Shown: in pieces, positions 5,491 to 5,611 of the stretch | Layout: every line of letters begins with the position of its first letter | Position numbering within the stretch: the stretch's first letter is position 1 | Assembly: GCA_002471225.1 (NCBI GenBank) | Contig: DKPO01000015.1 | Span: 1-5,611 of the forward strand | Origin: Porphyromonadaceae bacterium UBA7332 | Lineage (GTDB): Bacteria; Bacteroidota; Bacteroidia; Bacteroidales; UBA7332 | Reading direction: 5' to 3' | Length of the DNA stretch: 5,611 nt | Notes under the pieces: model-generated | Databases searched by the model: none | The model's input: the letters and a program-made list of their open reading frames with translations, nothing else | Told to the model about the DNA's origin: nothing | Program-made: the position numbers and the translations under genes

Positions 5491-5611
5491 TTCACCATCG
5501 TATGGCAATGGTATTTTACCGAACAAATTTATTGTATTATTGGGATCAAACCATTTGTATGGTTGATTAATATTTGGTTCGTTTTGGGACACGGTCGGAT
5601 ACGTGGATCCG
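5491..5611 (+). repeat. Interspersed hairpin repeat, copy 4, cut by the window end
   Basis: TTCACCATCGTATGGCAATG begins a stretch that aligns with copy 1 (104-204) up to GACACGG. The hairpin then starts: 5596-5600 pairs with 5607-5611 around the loop ACGTGG. This loop equals that of the minus-strand copy at 86-91. The right part of the stem and the right flank lie beyond the window. Confidence 0.75.

Noticed and set aside
5392..5592. Minus-strand reading frame of 66 codons at the window end
   Set aside because: It lies wholly within the interspersed repeats. Its GAGFMPAR-like peptide is simply the translated hairpin and right flank of the repeat, a common source of spurious annotations.

Overview
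The window looks like accessory DNA from a Bacteroidota genome, probably Bacteroidales (Bacteroides or Parabacteroides type). Three things suggest this: a TAnnTTTG-type -7 promoter box ahead of rnlA, A/T-rich leaders without Shine-Dalgarno sequences, and a DUF3127 gene, a family largely confined to this phylum. All four convincing genes are on the + strand. No RNA gene, transposase or CRISPR array was found.

Layout. Positions 1-346 hold no gene. They are filled by copies of an interspersed hairpin repeat and by a short 9-bp tandem array that leads into the first gene. Positions 347-745 encode a DUF3127 protein with a predicted OB-fold and an SSB-like acidic C-terminal tip. Positions 746-1124 are non-coding, with a long inverted repeat, a second full repeat copy and the promoter of the next operon. 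Positions 1125-2518 are a two-gene operon overlapping by one base. I identify it as rnlA-rnlB, the RNase LS toxin and its antitoxin, and it ends in a strong intrinsic terminator. Positions 2519-2862 are non-coding, with the terminator, a decayed repeat fragment, an inverted repeat and a weak promoter. Positions 2863-5343 encode an 826-residue membrane-anchored KAP-family P-loop NTPase. Positions 5344-5611 return to the hairpin repeat family, with one complete copy and one copy cut by the window end.

How it fits together. RnlA is a HEPN endoribonuclease held inactive by RnlB. In E. coli the pair blocks T4 phage lacking the Dmd antitoxin. KAP NTPases include the phage-exclusion protein PifA. 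A small defence locus is therefore a reasonable inference. The terminator separates the two transcription units, so they need not work together. Both units are visibly more A/T-rich than the DUF3127 gene, and they lie between two nearly identical direct repeats (889-924 and 5373-5408). This suggests a cassette gained or exchanged between dispersed repeats.

The least expected signal is the repeat family itself. Copies share flanks but carry different hairpin heads. Where two copies share the same loop, the stem arms differ by paired compensatory changes, which implies selection on the folded structure.
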